Shown here piece after piece: positions 25,616 through 33,958 of a stretch of 64,000 nucleotides of DNA (positions within the stretch are counted from its first letter, which is position 1; the number at the start of each line of letters is the position of its first letter). The DNA comes from Sinosporangium siamense (GTDB lineage Bacteria > Actinomycetota > Actinomycetes > Streptosporangiales > Streptosporangiaceae): assembly GCF_016863435.1 (NCBI RefSeq), contig NZ_BOOW01000022.1:62001-126000 (forward strand). Direction: 5' to 3'. Both the position numbers and the translations under genes were made by a program. The notes beneath the pieces are model-generated. The model saw only the letters and a program-made list of their open reading frames with translations, was not told the DNA's origin and searched no databases.

Positions 25616-26454
25616 CAGCGAGCCTCTCCCAACTCGATCGGCACGCCCACGAGCGAGCCGTATTCGGTCCACGATCCGTCGTAGTTCTTCACATTGGCCT
25701 GGCCGAGCAGCTCGTGCAGCACGAACCACGTGTGCGCCGAGCGCTCGCCGATGCGGCAGTAGGCGATGGTGTCCTTGCCGAAGTCGACACCGGCCTCGGA
25801 GTAGATCTTCTTGAGCTCTTCGTCGGACTTGAAGGTGCCGTCGTCGTTGGCCGCCTTCGACCACGGGATGTTGCGGGCCGTCGGCACGTGGCCCGCGCGC
25901 TGCGCCTGCTCCTGCGGCAGGTGAGCGGGGGCGAGCAGCTTGCCGGTGAACTCGTCGGGCGAGCGCACGTCGACGAGGTTGAGCTTGCCGATGGCCTGCA
26001 CCGTGTCGTCGCGGAAGGCGCGGATCGCGAGATCCTGGTCCTTGGCGGTGTAGGTGGTGGCGGGGCGCTCCACGACGTCCTTGACCAGCTCGCGGGAGTC
26101 GAGCTCCCACTTCTTGCGGCCGCCGTCGAGAAGGCGCACGTCGCCGTGGCCGTAAAGCTTGAAGTACCAGTAGGCGTAGGAGGCGAACCAGTTGTTGTTG
26201 CCCCCGTAGAGCACCACGATGTCGTCGTTGGCGATGCCGCGAGCCGACAGCAGCGCCTCGAAGCCGGCCTTGTCGACGAAGTCGCGGCGGACCGGGTCCT
26301 GGAGGTCCTGCCTCCAGTCGATCTTCACGGCGCCACGGATGTGGCCCTTGTCATAGGCACTGGTGTCCTCGTCGACCTCGACAAGAACGACACCAGCGGT
26401 GTCGAGGTTGGCCTCGACCCAGTCGGCATCCACCAGGACGGCGGAGCGGCTCAT
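25615..26454 (-). CDS. sseA: Thiosulfate/3-mercaptopyruvate sulfurtransferase (two rhodanese domains)
   Basis: This 279-residue enzyme moves sulfane sulfur from thiosulfate or mercaptopyruvate to an acceptor. The inactive N-terminal rhodanese domain covers about 1-130. The catalytic domain (about 150-279) has the active Cys in IAYCRIGERSAHTWF. Both CysA2-type thiosulfate and SseA-type mercaptopyruvate use are possible, and the loop CRIGER suits thiosulfate. It starts at an ATG. It is preceded by a long (about 450-base) leader with a short upstream peptide gene. Confidence 0.9.
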   Translation of the reverse strand: MSRSAVLVDADWVEANLDTAGVVLVEVDEDTSAYDKGHIRGAVKIDWRQDLQDPVRRDFVDKAGFEALLSARGIANDDIVVLYGGNNNWFASYAYWYFKLYGHGDVRLLDGGRKKWELDSRELVKDVVERPATTYTAKDQDLAIRAFRDDTVQAIGKLNLVDVRSPDEFTGKLLAPAHLPQEQAQRAGHVPTARNIPWSKAANDDGTFKSDEELKKIYSEAGVDFGKDTIAYCRIGERSAHTWFVLHELLGQANVKNYDGSWTEYGSLVGVPIELGEAR

Positions 26455-26881
26455 GAGAATCCTCCGGTTATCGGATTGCGGTGGGCAGTGAACGGCGATT
26501 GGTCAGATACGTTTCGCAGCCGGGGCGGGTGCCGACGGCGGCGGTCGGAAGGGCGGCTGCCGACGCGCGCGGTGCGCGGGCGGCGGAGTCTCCTTGAAGT
26601 ACCCGACGAGACCTGCGCCTTGGGAAGACCAGGCCCACCGCCTTCGCGAAACACGGCGGCTTCGCGAGCCCCGTCTCCGCGCGCCCGGCGGCGTCGCGGC
26701 GAGGGGACCGTAAGGCGAGAGATCGGAGATGCTCGGCAGGAAGACGGAGTCGTGGGCGGTGATGGCCACGCGGGCCCGGACCTGGTGGGCCGGGGTGTGC
26801 GATCGTCACCGCCGCTGAACGGCTGGGGCCTCTGGGATCAACCTGCATCGCGGGATGCTCCTGAAGGGGACTTGTCGAAGA
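26455..26881. other. Long leader region of sseA
   Basis: This 427-bp gap lies between the hairpin after the leader peptide and sseA. Frames in it are GC-rich and unlike any family I know. It is probably untranslated leader, and no promoter was recognised within it. Confidence 0.4.
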
Positions 26882-26898
26882 TGCGGCTCAAAGCCGCA
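26882..26898 (-). promoter_or_regulatory. Hairpin after the leader peptide
   Basis: TGCGGC and GCCGCA pair around a 5-base loop, 12 bases past the leader peptide stop. It could be an attenuator or pause site for sseC-sseA transcription. There is no T run. Confidence 0.4.
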
Positions 26899-26909
26899 CG
26901 GATCGCCCT

Positions 26910-26993
26910 TTAGGAAGCGCGACAGAGCGCGGTGGCGACGCGGCAGAAATCAACCGCGCGCCGCTTGGTGAGCAGCTCTGTCCAGGGATTCAT
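26910..26993 (-). CDS. Leader peptide upstream of sseA
   Basis: The 27-residue frame starts MNPWTELLTKRRAVDF and ends CRVATALCRAS. It matches, from memory, the short actinomycete leader peptides with a DLCRVA..LCR pattern found before sulfur-metabolism genes. Two Cys codons close to the stop would stall ribosomes when cysteine is scarce. A promoter-like element puts the transcript start within a base or two of the ATG, so it is probably leaderless. An extra in-frame ATG lies two codons upstream (26999). Confidence 0.65.
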   Translation of the reverse strand: MNPWTELLTKRRAVDFCRVATALCRAS

Positions 26994-27028
26994 GGCCATG
27001 AGACTACATGGCGTCTCGCCGTCTGTCA
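26994..27028 (-). promoter_or_regulatory. Promoter for the leader peptide and sseA
   Basis: TGACAG (27023-27028) and TAGTCT (27001-27006) on the minus strand are 16 bp apart. The expected start is about 26994, next to the leader ATG. Confidence 0.5.
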
Positions 27029-27249
27029 CATCCTGTCCGCTTAGTGAGACATAAAATTCTGGCCACTGAGACGGTTTCCCGTCCACTTTAGGGGTGATTT
27101 GTCCCCGGTGCCCCATACCTGTCGAGACTGCCGGGTTCCCGGGCAGCGTCGCTCGGGGCCCTGGCGGACCGCCCGGTTCGCAAGCGGCCCAAACTGTGAT
27201 CTGCCGGGTCACCGGGGGACGCCGCCTCAGCGCGGGACGGCCACCAGCC

Positions 27250-28152
27250 TCAGCGCGGCACGGACACCAGCAGGCCGTCGGCCCCGTGGATCTCGAAGCG
27301 CGTGATCGACTCCGGCGTGATCGACGTGGCCCCCTGATAGACACCCTTGTCCGCGTTCTTCACCACCCAGGACCCCGCCGTCTCGGACTTCCCGTCCGCG
27401 CCGACCACGATCAGGCGGCCCCGCTCCCCTGCCGCCACCCCGGCGAGCGACACGGCGATGTCGGCCCCCCTCGGCGTGGGAGAGGCGCGTACGGTGACCC
27501 GCACGTCGCCCGACCGCCCCGACCTGACCAGTTCGCCGGGCACCCCGGCGGCGTCCGCCGCCCTCTCCTGCAGGGGCGCCGGTGTGGCCGCGGCCGTCTG
27601 CGGGCCCCTGGCCGACTTCTCGGCGGTCTCAGGCGGACCGCCCGACCCGGCGCCCGGCGGTTCCGTGAACGCCTTCTGGGCGTTCTCGGCGTCCCGCGGC
27701 GCCGTGGCCGCCTCGCTCTCCGCGTCCTGCGCCCGGTTGTGCGCATAGGCCTCCGCGGACGAGGGGGCCGACAACACGGCGGGCGCGTCCGAGGAAGCCG
27801 TCTGGGTGGAGGTCTGCGACCCCATGACCGCCCAGACCGCGCCGCCGCCCGCGAGCAGCACCACGGAGGCCGCCAGCGACAGCAGCGCCCGCGACCTGCG
27901 CCGGCGGGCCGCACGCGCGCTCAGCAGCCGCTCGAGCACGGCCGCCGGCGGGCTCGCCACCTGCGCCACGTCGTGCTCGGACACCCGCCCGACCCGGGCC
28001 AGCAAGTCGGAGACCCCGGCGAGCTCGTCGAACTCGGCCGCGCACGCCTCACACTCGGCCAGATGCGCCTCGACCAGCACGGCCTCGTCGGGCTCAAGTG
28101 CGCCAAGGACATGCGCGCCGAGCGACAGCCGTACCTCCTCGCAGGTCATCAT
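27250..28152 (-). CDS. Membrane anti-sigma factor (zinc-binding, RslA-like)
   Basis: This 300-residue protein should hold the neighbouring ECF sigma factor inactive. The N-terminal ZAS domain has HLAECEACAAEF (HxxxCxxC, residues 30-41), which binds zinc or senses thiol oxidation. A single transmembrane helix lies near 95-115 (ALLSLAASVVLLAGGGAVWAV). The outer domain (about 120-300) has an Ala/Pro-rich linker and a C-terminal beta domain ending GADGLLVSVPR. Its start overlaps the sigma gene stop by 4 bases, so the two are made together. Confidence 0.88.
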   Translation of the reverse strand: MMTCEEVRLSLGAHVLGALEPDEAVLVEAHLAECEACAAEFDELAGVSDLLARVGRVSEHDVAQVASPPAAVLERLLSARAARRRRSRALLSLAASVVLLAGGGAVWAVMGSQTSTQTASSDAPAVLSAPSSAEAYAHNRAQDAESEAATAPRDAENAQKAFTEPPGAGSGGPPETAEKSARGPQTAAATPAPLQERAADAAGVPGELVRSGRSGDVRVTVRASPTPRGADIAVSLAGVAAGERGRLIVVGADGKSETAGSWVVKNADKGVYQGATSITPESITRFEIHGADGLLVSVPR

Positions 28153-28661
28153 GGCGCGAGCCCCCGCTCCTCCAGTGCAAGCTTCAGCGCGCGTAGCGCG
28201 TAGTAGGTGCGCGACTTGACCGTGCCGGGTGGAATGCCAAGCGCGTCGGAGGTCTCCCTGACCGAACGCCCCTGGTAGTAAACGTGCATGAGCACCTCTC
28301 GGTGCTCCGGTCGCAGCGCGGCGATGGCCTCGGCCACCGCCCAGGACTCGACGGCCCGCTCCAGTTCGTCGTCGGCGGGCATCACGGCCAGAGCCTCGTC
28401 GCCGGTCTCCTGCGGGCGCGACCTGCGCGCGCGGTGCTGGTCGAAGACGAGGTTCCTGGCGACGGTGAAGAGCCAGGCCCGGATCGGCTTGCCGGCCAGC
28501 GCGTCTGGATGACGCCAGGCCCGCAGCAGCGTCTCCTGCACCACGTCCTCCGCTCGTCCGGTGTCACCCGTCAGTCGCAACACGTAACCGTAGAGAGGCC
28601 CGGCATGGTCGTCGAAGAGCGCCTTGATCAGTTGCTCGTCGGCGGTTCCTGCTGGGCTCAC
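28149..28661 (-). CDS. sigL: ECF RNA polymerase sigma factor, SigL-like
   Basis: This 170-residue sigma factor has region 2 (LIKALFDDHAGPLYGYVLRL, RAEDVVQETLLRAWRHPD) and region 4 (LRPEHREVLMHVYYQGRSVR and GIPPGTVKSRTYYALRALK). It resembles mycobacterial SigL, which is also followed by a ZAS anti-sigma factor. SigL controls envelope and thiol-related genes in mycobacteria; the targets here are unknown. The GTG at 28661 fits the SigL N-terminus; an in-frame GTG at 28718 would add 19 residues. Confidence 0.85.
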   Translation of the reverse strand: MSPAGTADEQLIKALFDDHAGPLYGYVLRLTGDTGRAEDVVQETLLRAWRHPDALAGKPIRAWLFTVARNLVFDQHRARRSRPQETGDEALAVMPADDELERAVESWAVAEAIAALRPEHREVLMHVYYQGRSVRETSDALGIPPGTVKSRTYYALRALKLALEERGLAP

Positions 28662-28749
28662 ATCCTCACGACGTAACTCCCGACGCAGCGGTTCAGCCCC
28701 TTCCAGGGAATCTCTCACCTGCTCGCCAGATCTCTATCGAAAGTCCCGG

Positions 28750-29433
28750 CTACCCGCGCAGCGCCACGTCTTCGGCCTCGCCGCTGACGCGCAGGCCCTC
28801 GGGCACCGAGCGCACGTCGGTGAGCCGCAGGCCGAGCGGCAGGTCACGCACGGGGACGTCATAGGTGAGGGACCTGGTCACGTTCTCCGGCACGGGGATG
28901 CCCCCGGCGAGGGTCACGTCCTCCGGCGACAGCCGTATACCGCCCTTGATCACCTGGAACTTCATGAACGCCTTGACCGGCACCTTCACGTTGGCGATGA
29001 CCACATCGCCCGAGGCGCTCAGGCGGTCGCCCTCGCCCTTGATCTCGATGCCGCTGGGGGCGCGTGCTTTGAGCGTGTCGTGGCTGATCACGACGCTGCC
29101 GACCACCCTGTCGGCGCGGATCTTGTCCCGCCCGACGTTCTGGATCAGGGCCAGGAGGGGCGCGTCGACGCCGTAGAGGGTCGCCTCGACCTCCTTGAGG
29201 CGGACCCCGCGCTGGGTCATGGGGCCGGTCTTGAGCTTGATCTCGTCGTAGCGGCCGGAGACGGCCTGGGTGAGGAACGGGATGCCCTCGATGGTCACCT
29301 CGGGCTCGCCCCTGAGGTTGTAGGAGGCGGCGATCTGCCGCGCGATCTCGCTCTGAGCGCCCGACACGGCGACGCGGTCGACCACGGCGAGCGCGATGGC
29401 GAGCAGGATCAGGCCTACGATCAGCTTGCGCAT
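28750..29433 (-). CDS. LmeA-like phospholipid-binding protein (DUF2993)
   Basis: This 227-residue protein has an N-terminal membrane anchor or signal (MRKLIVGLILLAIALAVVDR) and an extracytoplasmic DUF2993 domain with GRYDEIKLKTGPMTQRGV and VPVRDLPLGLRL. The mycobacterial LmeA binds phospholipid and affects lipomannan elongation. A similar envelope role is plausible but not shown. It lies 89 bp upstream of the sigL start on the same strand. Confidence 0.82.
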   Translation of the reverse strand: MRKLIVGLILLAIALAVVDRVAVSGAQSEIARQIAASYNLRGEPEVTIEGIPFLTQAVSGRYDEIKLKTGPMTQRGVRLKEVEATLYGVDAPLLALIQNVGRDKIRADRVVGSVVISHDTLKARAPSGIEIKGEGDRLSASGDVVIANVKVPVKAFMKFQVIKGGIRLSPEDVTLAGGIPVPENVTRSLTYDVPVRDLPLGLRLTDVRSVPEGLRVSGEAEDVALRG

Positions 29434-29535
29434 CGGGCTCCTTCGGGGGGAATGCCTCCGCGTACCTTATCTGTCACGTACAAATGCCCGAGCCGACGCG
29501 GCCTGAATCACCGCGCGCCCTCCGGCGCACGGGCC

Positions 29536-29799
29536 TCACCCTCCGGCATACGGCGGTAGCACCTCGATCGCGGCGCCCTCCTGGAGCACCATCGCGGCGG
29601 GATCGCGGGTGCCCACAGGCGCGCCGTCGATCAGCAGCGACGACAGGCCGACCACACGGGCGAGGTCGGCGCGGCCGCGGGTGGCCTCGCCCAGCAGCTC
29701 CGCGAGCGTCGCCGCCTCGAACACCTCCTCGGCGGTGCCGGCCGCGGATCTGGCCGCCGCCCAGTAGCGAATGGTCACTTTGGGCATGTGGGAGTTCAC
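29536..29799 (-). CDS. MoaD/ThiS family sulfur-carrier protein
   Basis: This is an 87-residue ubiquitin-like protein. PKVTIRYWAAARSAAG starts the beta-grasp fold and the chain ends in PPYAGG, whose Gly-Gly tail can be adenylated and thiocarboxylated. It probably carries sulfur for molybdopterin or another pathway; no MoaE or MoeB is present here to decide. The GTG at 29799 has a GAGG 4 bases upstream. The ATG at 29787 is an alternative that gives the typical MoaD start. Confidence 0.8.
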   Translation of the reverse strand: MNSHMPKVTIRYWAAARSAAGTAEEVFEAATLAELLGEATRGRADLARVVGLSSLLIDGAPVGTRDPAAMVLQEGAAIEVLPPYAGG

Positions 29800-29924
29800 C
29801 AATCCTCACGTCACGCTTCGTTGGGAAGTGCGGACCTGCTTACATGGAAGCAACAGCCGGTGCGTGTTTATCGTGCGGCCACTCACCGGTCCCGTAATTC
29901 AGGTGGGTTATCCTCAGCTATACG

Positions 29925-29955
29925 GGACCTGGGCGACGTAGCCCCCGGGTCCTTT
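29925..29955 (+). terminator. Terminator-like hairpin upstream of glnR
   Basis: GGACC (29925-29929) pairs with GGTCC (29948-29952), extended by GGG with CCC, and TTT follows. It lies about 120 bases before glnR. No gene ends here on this strand, so it may belong to a short RNA or act as an attenuator in the glnR leader. Confidence 0.45.
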
Positions 29956-30074
29956 ACGTGTTTGTAGGACCTTATGTGTTTCACGGCCTGCGCCATCCGG
30001 AAGGGGGCCGATGTGAGTGAGCGTACCTACCCGGCCATGGCGTCCATGACGGCAGCGGCCAGTGGGGTGACCGA

Positions 30075-30791
30075 ATGAGCAACCTGCTACTCCTCACCAA
30101 TGCCCTCGAGCCCTCCTTCGAGGTGCTCCCGGCGCTCGGACTTCTGTTGCACTCGGTCAGGGTCGCCCCCGCCGAGGCCTCGGCGTTGATCGACGCGCCA
30201 CCCGCCGACGCCGTGATAGTCGATGCCCGCAAGGAGTTGGCCCAGGCCAGGAGCCTGTGCAGGTTGATGCGCACCACCGGCATCGACTGCCCGCTCATGG
30301 TCATCGTGACCGAGGGCGGCCTGGCCGCGATGACGGCCGAGTGGGGCGTGGACGACGTGCTGCTGGACACCGCGGGCCCGGCCGAGGTGGAGGCCCGGCT
30401 GCGCATGGCCCTCGGCCGGCTCTCCAGCTCCCAGGTCGAGGACACGCCGGACGAGATCCGCAGCGGCGACCTGTCGATCGACGAGGCCACCTACACCGCG
30501 AGACTGCGCAAGCGCGTGCTCGACCTGACCTTCAAGGAGTTCGAGCTGCTCAAATACCTGGCCCAGCACCCGGGAAGGGTGTTCACGCGCGCTCAGCTGC
30601 TGCAAGAGGTGTGGGGCTACGACTACTTCGGCGGCACCCGCACGGTCGACGTGCATGTGCGGCGGCTGCGGGCCAAGCTCGGGCCCGAGAACGAAGCCCT
30701 CATCGGCACGGTGCGCAACGTGGGCTACCGGTTCGTCCCCGACCGGGGCGAGCAGAGCGACGACCGCCACACGGCCCCCTCACACCGCTAG
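30075..30791 (+). CDS. glnR: Nitrogen master regulator GlnR (orphan response regulator)
   Basis: This 238-residue OmpR-family regulator activates glnA, amtB and other nitrogen genes. Its N-terminal half is the atypical receiver of Gln[49 protein letters not shown] and [20 protein letters not shown], which closely match Streptomyces GlnR. The lone Asp of VDAR is the usual dimer residue rather than a phosphorylation site. The winged helix (about 125-230) has [20 protein letters not shown] and [13 protein letters not shown]. No cognate kinase is nearby, as expected. Confidence 0.93.
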   Translation: MSNLLLLTNALEPSFEVLPALGLLLHSVRVAPAEASALIDAPPADAVIVDARKELAQARSLCRLMRTTGIDCPLMVIVTEGGLAAMTAEWGVDDVLLDTAGPAEVEARLRMALGRLSSSQVEDTPDEIRSGDLSIDEATYTARLRKRVLDLTFKEFELLKYLAQHPGRVFTRAQLLQEVWGYDYFGGTRTVDVHVRRLRAKLGPENEALIGTVRNVGYRFVPDRGEQSDDRHTAPSHR

Positions 30792-30841
30792 AGCGCGGAC
30801 GGGCCCGCCCTCTCCCGGGAGCGGACCCATCCTCTGCTCTC

Positions 30842-32608
30842 CTATCCGGCCACGGTGATGCGGTCGACCGCGGGCGGCCCCACCGGCGACCTCGCGCCGA
30901 TATAGGCCACCAGCGCGTCGATGTCCAGCGGCCCGCTCCACAGGTCGGTGCCCTGGGTGAAGACCGAGAAGCCGTCACCCCCGCCGACCAGGAAGTTGTT
31001 GGCGGCCACCCGGATCTGCTGCGTCTCGGTCACCGGCTGCCCGTTGATCGCGATGTTCGACACGCGCGATCCAAGGGGGAGTGCGCGGTTGATCGTGTAC
31101 GTCAGGGAGGCCGAGGGCGCCAGAATCCTGTTGACCTGGAACTGCTGCTCAAGCAGCGCGTCGAGCTGCGCGCCGGTCAAGGTCACGACCTGCGTCAAGT
31201 TGTTGAACGGCTGCACCGTGAAGACCTCGCCATACGTCACCACGCCGTCGGGGGCGTAGGTGAAGTCGGCGCGCACACCGCCGGGGTTCATCAGGGCGAT
31301 CTCGGCGTTCCCGCCGGTCTTCGCGGCCTCAAGCTGGGCGTCGGCGATCAGGTTGCCGAGCTGCGACTCGCCGGAGGGGGCGGGCGCGCGGGTGATGTCG
31401 GCGCTGATGTTGCCGACCGGCCGGTTCGCGACCGGGGTCACGCGGTCCTTCCAGGTCTGGACGAAGTTCACGATCTGCGGGTCCGGGGTCACCGTACGGG
31501 TCACCACGTGGTTGTCCGCCACGACGCTCTCGCGCACGATGTCGCGGCTGCGGGTGTTCACCTGGAAATCGACCTGCGTGATCACCCGGCCGAAGGAGCC
31601 GCCCTGGCTGTAGAGGCGGTTGCGGCCCGCAGGGTCGGGCAGCTGGCAGAGGTATGCCTGGTGGGAGTGTCCGCTCAGCACCATGTCGATCTCGGGGTCG
31701 ACCTGGGTGGCGATGCGGTTGCCCTCACCCGGTACGGCACTGCACGCGTCGGGCGACTGATTCGGGGTGACCTGGTCGCCTTCGTGGACCAGGACGACCT
31801 GAGCCTTGACTCCCACCAGCTTGAGCAGCTTCGAGGCGACGTTGGCGGCTTTGACCTCGTCGATGAAGCGGAGATCCTTGATGCCCTCGGACGTCACGAT
31901 CGACGGTGTGGTCTTGGTCACCAGGCCGATGAAGCCGATCGGCACGCCGTTCTTCCAGCGGATGCTGACCGGGGGCAGGGCCGGGATGCCGTAGTCGCGG
32001 AGCAACTGCCGCACCAGGGTGGTCTGCCGGCTCGGGGCGTCCTTCAACTGGTCGAGAGCGGTCTTCTCGGCGTTCGCGCCGGGCTGCTTGAACAGGACGT
32101 TGGCCCCGATGTAGTCGTAGTCCGCGCCCTTCCACTCGCCCGCGGGAGAGCAGCCGTCGACGGGGTGGCATCCGCCGTACATGATGCGCTTGAGCTCGGA
32201 GTAGCCCTCGTCGAACTCGTGGTTGCCGACGGCGGCCACGGTGACCCCGACCTTGCCGAGGAACTCCACGGACGGCTCGTCGTGGTAGGCCGCTGAGATC
32301 AGCGGGGTGGCGCCGATCAGGTCGCCCTGGGCGACCTTCAGGGTGTTGGCGTCGTCGAGGCGGTCGAGGTGGGCGGCGAGGTAGGCGGCTCCGCCGGCCT
32401 CGACCGTCGCTCCGTGCTCGTCGACCATGCGGCCCGCCGACCCGGTCGGGGGTTCCAGGTGGCCGTGGAAGTCGTTCAGGGACAGCAGTCGGACGGGAAC
32501 CGTCCGGGGGGCCTTCTGGCCGGCGTCGGCGGGTCCGGTGGTGAGGGCGAGGGCGCTCGCGACCACCGCTCCGGACAACACGACCCGGAGCAAAGAACGT
32601 GACGTCAT
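30842..32608 (-). CDS. Secreted 5'-nucleotidase / 2',3'-cyclic phosphodiesterase family protein
   Basis: This 588-residue extracellular enzyme probably releases phosphate from nucleotides. A signal peptide (about 1-29, ending GPADA) precedes the calcineurin-like metallophosphatase domain with LLSLNDFHGHLEP, QGDLIGATP, VGNHEFDEG and SGHSHQAYL. These carry the Asp, His and Asn metal ligands. The 5'-nucleotidase C-terminal domain (about 360-560) has MNPGGVRADF and VVTYGEVFTVQPFNNL. The ATG at 32608 is chosen; a GTG four codons earlier is in frame. Confidence 0.9.
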   Translation of the reverse strand: MTSRSLLRVVLSGAVVASALALTTGPADAGQKAPRTVPVRLLSLNDFHGHLEPPTGSAGRMVDEHGATVEAGGAAYLAAHLDRLDDANTLKVAQGDLIGATPLISAAYHDEPSVEFLGKVGVTVAAVGNHEFDEGYSELKRIMYGGCHPVDGCSPAGEWKGADYDYIGANVLFKQPGANAEKTALDQLKDAPSRQTTLVRQLLRDYGIPALPPVSIRWKNGVPIGFIGLVTKTTPSIVTSEGIKDLRFIDEVKAANVASKLLKLVGVKAQVVLVHEGDQVTPNQSPDACSAVPGEGNRIATQVDPEIDMVLSGHSHQAYLCQLPDPAGRNRLYSQGGSFGRVITQVDFQVNTRSRDIVRESVVADNHVVTRTVTPDPQIVNFVQTWKDRVTPVANRPVGNISADITRAPAPSGESQLGNLIADAQLEAAKTGGNAEIALMNPGGVRADFTYAPDGVVTYGEVFTVQPFNNLTQVVTLTGAQLDALLEQQFQVNRILAPSASLTYTINRALPLGSRVSNIAINGQPVTETQQIRVAANNFLVGGGDGFSVFTQGTDLWSGPLDIDALVAYIGARSPVGPPAVDRITVAG

Positions 32609-32782
32609 GACCCCCGACACTAGATTGAGGATCTACCTCGGTAATGCCCGAGAGATAACGATTCATCTGATGATCAGATGGCGTTTTCTGCTATTTGAAG
32701 GATTCTCGCATCCGCTGCCAGGCGACAGACCCCCCGTAACCCGCACGTCAGACGCAGATCAGGCAGCATAGGGTCTTCCACT

Positions 32783-33688
32783 ATGAACGTGCACGTGAAG
32801 ACCAGAGGGCGGCTCGGCGACGACGAGGTGACCGCGGTGCTGTCGCTGGTCGAGGCCGCGACCGAAAGCGACGGAGTACGACCGCTCAACGAGCATGTCA
32901 TGTTGCACCTGAGGTACGGCGGCGAGGAACGGGCCAAGGCCGTGCTCGTCTACGACGGTCCCACGCTGGTGGGATTCGCCCACCTCGACCCCACCGACCC
33001 CGTCGAGGGCCCCAGCGGCGAACTCGTGATCGCCCCCGCGCACCGCCGGCGCGGCCACGGCCACAGGTTGCTGTCCTCCCTCCTCGACCTGGCCGGCGGA
33101 CGCCTGCGGCTCTGGGCCCACGGCGACCACCCTGGCGCGGCCCGCCTGGCCGCCGCCCACGGCCTCACCCGCGCCCGTTCCCTGTGGCAGATGAGACGCT
33201 CCCTGTTCGCCCCTCTCGACACCCCGGCCATCCCCCCGGGCGTACGGGTCCGCACATTCGTCCCCGGGCAGGACGAGGACGAGTGGATCGCGCTCAACGC
33301 GCGGGCCTTCGCCTCCCACCCCGAACAGGGCGCGTGGCTCCGCCCCGACCTCGAACGCCGCGAACAGGAATCCTGGTTCGACCCCGCCGGTTTCTTCCTC
33401 GCCGAGCGCGAAGGGAAACTCGTCGGTTTCCACTGGACCAAGACCCACGGCGACGGCGAACACGCCCACGACCCCATCGGCGAGGTTTACGTCGTCGGCG
33501 TCGACCCCGCGGAACAGGGCACCGGCCTCGGCCGCGCCCTCACCCTCGCCGGCCTCGCCCACCTGCGCTCACGCGGCCTCGGCAACGTCTTGCTTTATGT
33601 GGACGAGGAGAACGCCGCCGCGGTCCGGCTGTATGAATCCCTCGGTTTCGCCCGGTGGGACACCGACGTGATGTACACCCGCGGATAA
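32783..33688 (+). CDS. mshD: Mycothiol synthase
   Basis: MshD acetylates Cys-GlcN-inositol with acetyl-CoA, the last step of mycothiol synthesis. The 301 residues form two tandem GNAT domains. The N-terminal one has LVIAPAHRRRGHGHRLL (about 80). The catalytic C-terminal one has VYVVGVDPAEQGTGLGRALT (about 235-254) and ends with YVDEENAAAVRLYESLGF. The stop codon lies inside the first copy of a 65-bp repeat. This matches the MshA remnant at the window start. Confidence 0.92.
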   Translation: MNVHVKTRGRLGDDEVTAVLSLVEAATESDGVRPLNEHVMLHLRYGGEERAKAVLVYDGPTLVGFAHLDPTDPVEGPSGELVIAPAHRRRGHGHRLLSSLLDLAGGRLRLWAHGDHPGAARLAAAHGLTRARSLWQMRRSLFAPLDTPAIPPGVRVRTFVPGQDEDEWIALNARAFASHPEQGAWLRPDLERREQESWFDPAGFFLAEREGKLVGFHWTKTHGDGEHAHDPIGEVYVVGVDPAEQGTGLGRALTLAGLAHLRSRGLGNVLLYVDEENAAAVRLYESLGFARWDTDVMYTRG

Positions 33689-33845
33689 ACGCGTACGGCA
33701 GAGCCTGCGTGACACGGGCCCCGCCGGCTGCCCTCCTGCCGGGCGACGGATAAACGCCTACGGCGGACCCCAGGTGACACGACCACCCCCGGCTGCCCTC
33801 CTGCCGGACCACGGATAAACGCGTACGGCGGAGCCCAGGTGACTC
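33683..33845. repeat. 65-bp tandem repeat that begins in mshD
   Basis: Units start at 33683, 33748 and 33813 (the third is partial), each beginning GGATAAACGC with TACGGC following. The TAA of the first copy is the mshD stop. The third copy forms the left arm of the terminator at 33823. Confidence 0.8.
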
Positions 33846-33859
33846 GGGCTCCGCCGTAC
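33823..33859. terminator. Perfect 14-bp terminator between mshD and pit
   Basis: GTACGGCGGAGCCC (33823-33836) and GGGCTCCGCCGTAC (33846-33859) pair perfectly around 9 bases. The position between convergent genes suits a bidirectional terminator. Confidence 0.85.
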
Positions 33860-33958
33860 GGTTCGTTTGTGGGGATCCTTGGAGCGCTTATGAGCGGGGT
33901 CCATAGCGTGGGCACGATCCCACGTGGCCTCCACCCGCCTCGTGCGCCTCGGTCGTGA

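Noticed and set aside
26468-26848. Minus-strand frame of 126 codons in the sseA leader
   Set aside because: Composition is Arg/Pro-rich as in random high-GC frames, and overlapping alternatives are equally open.
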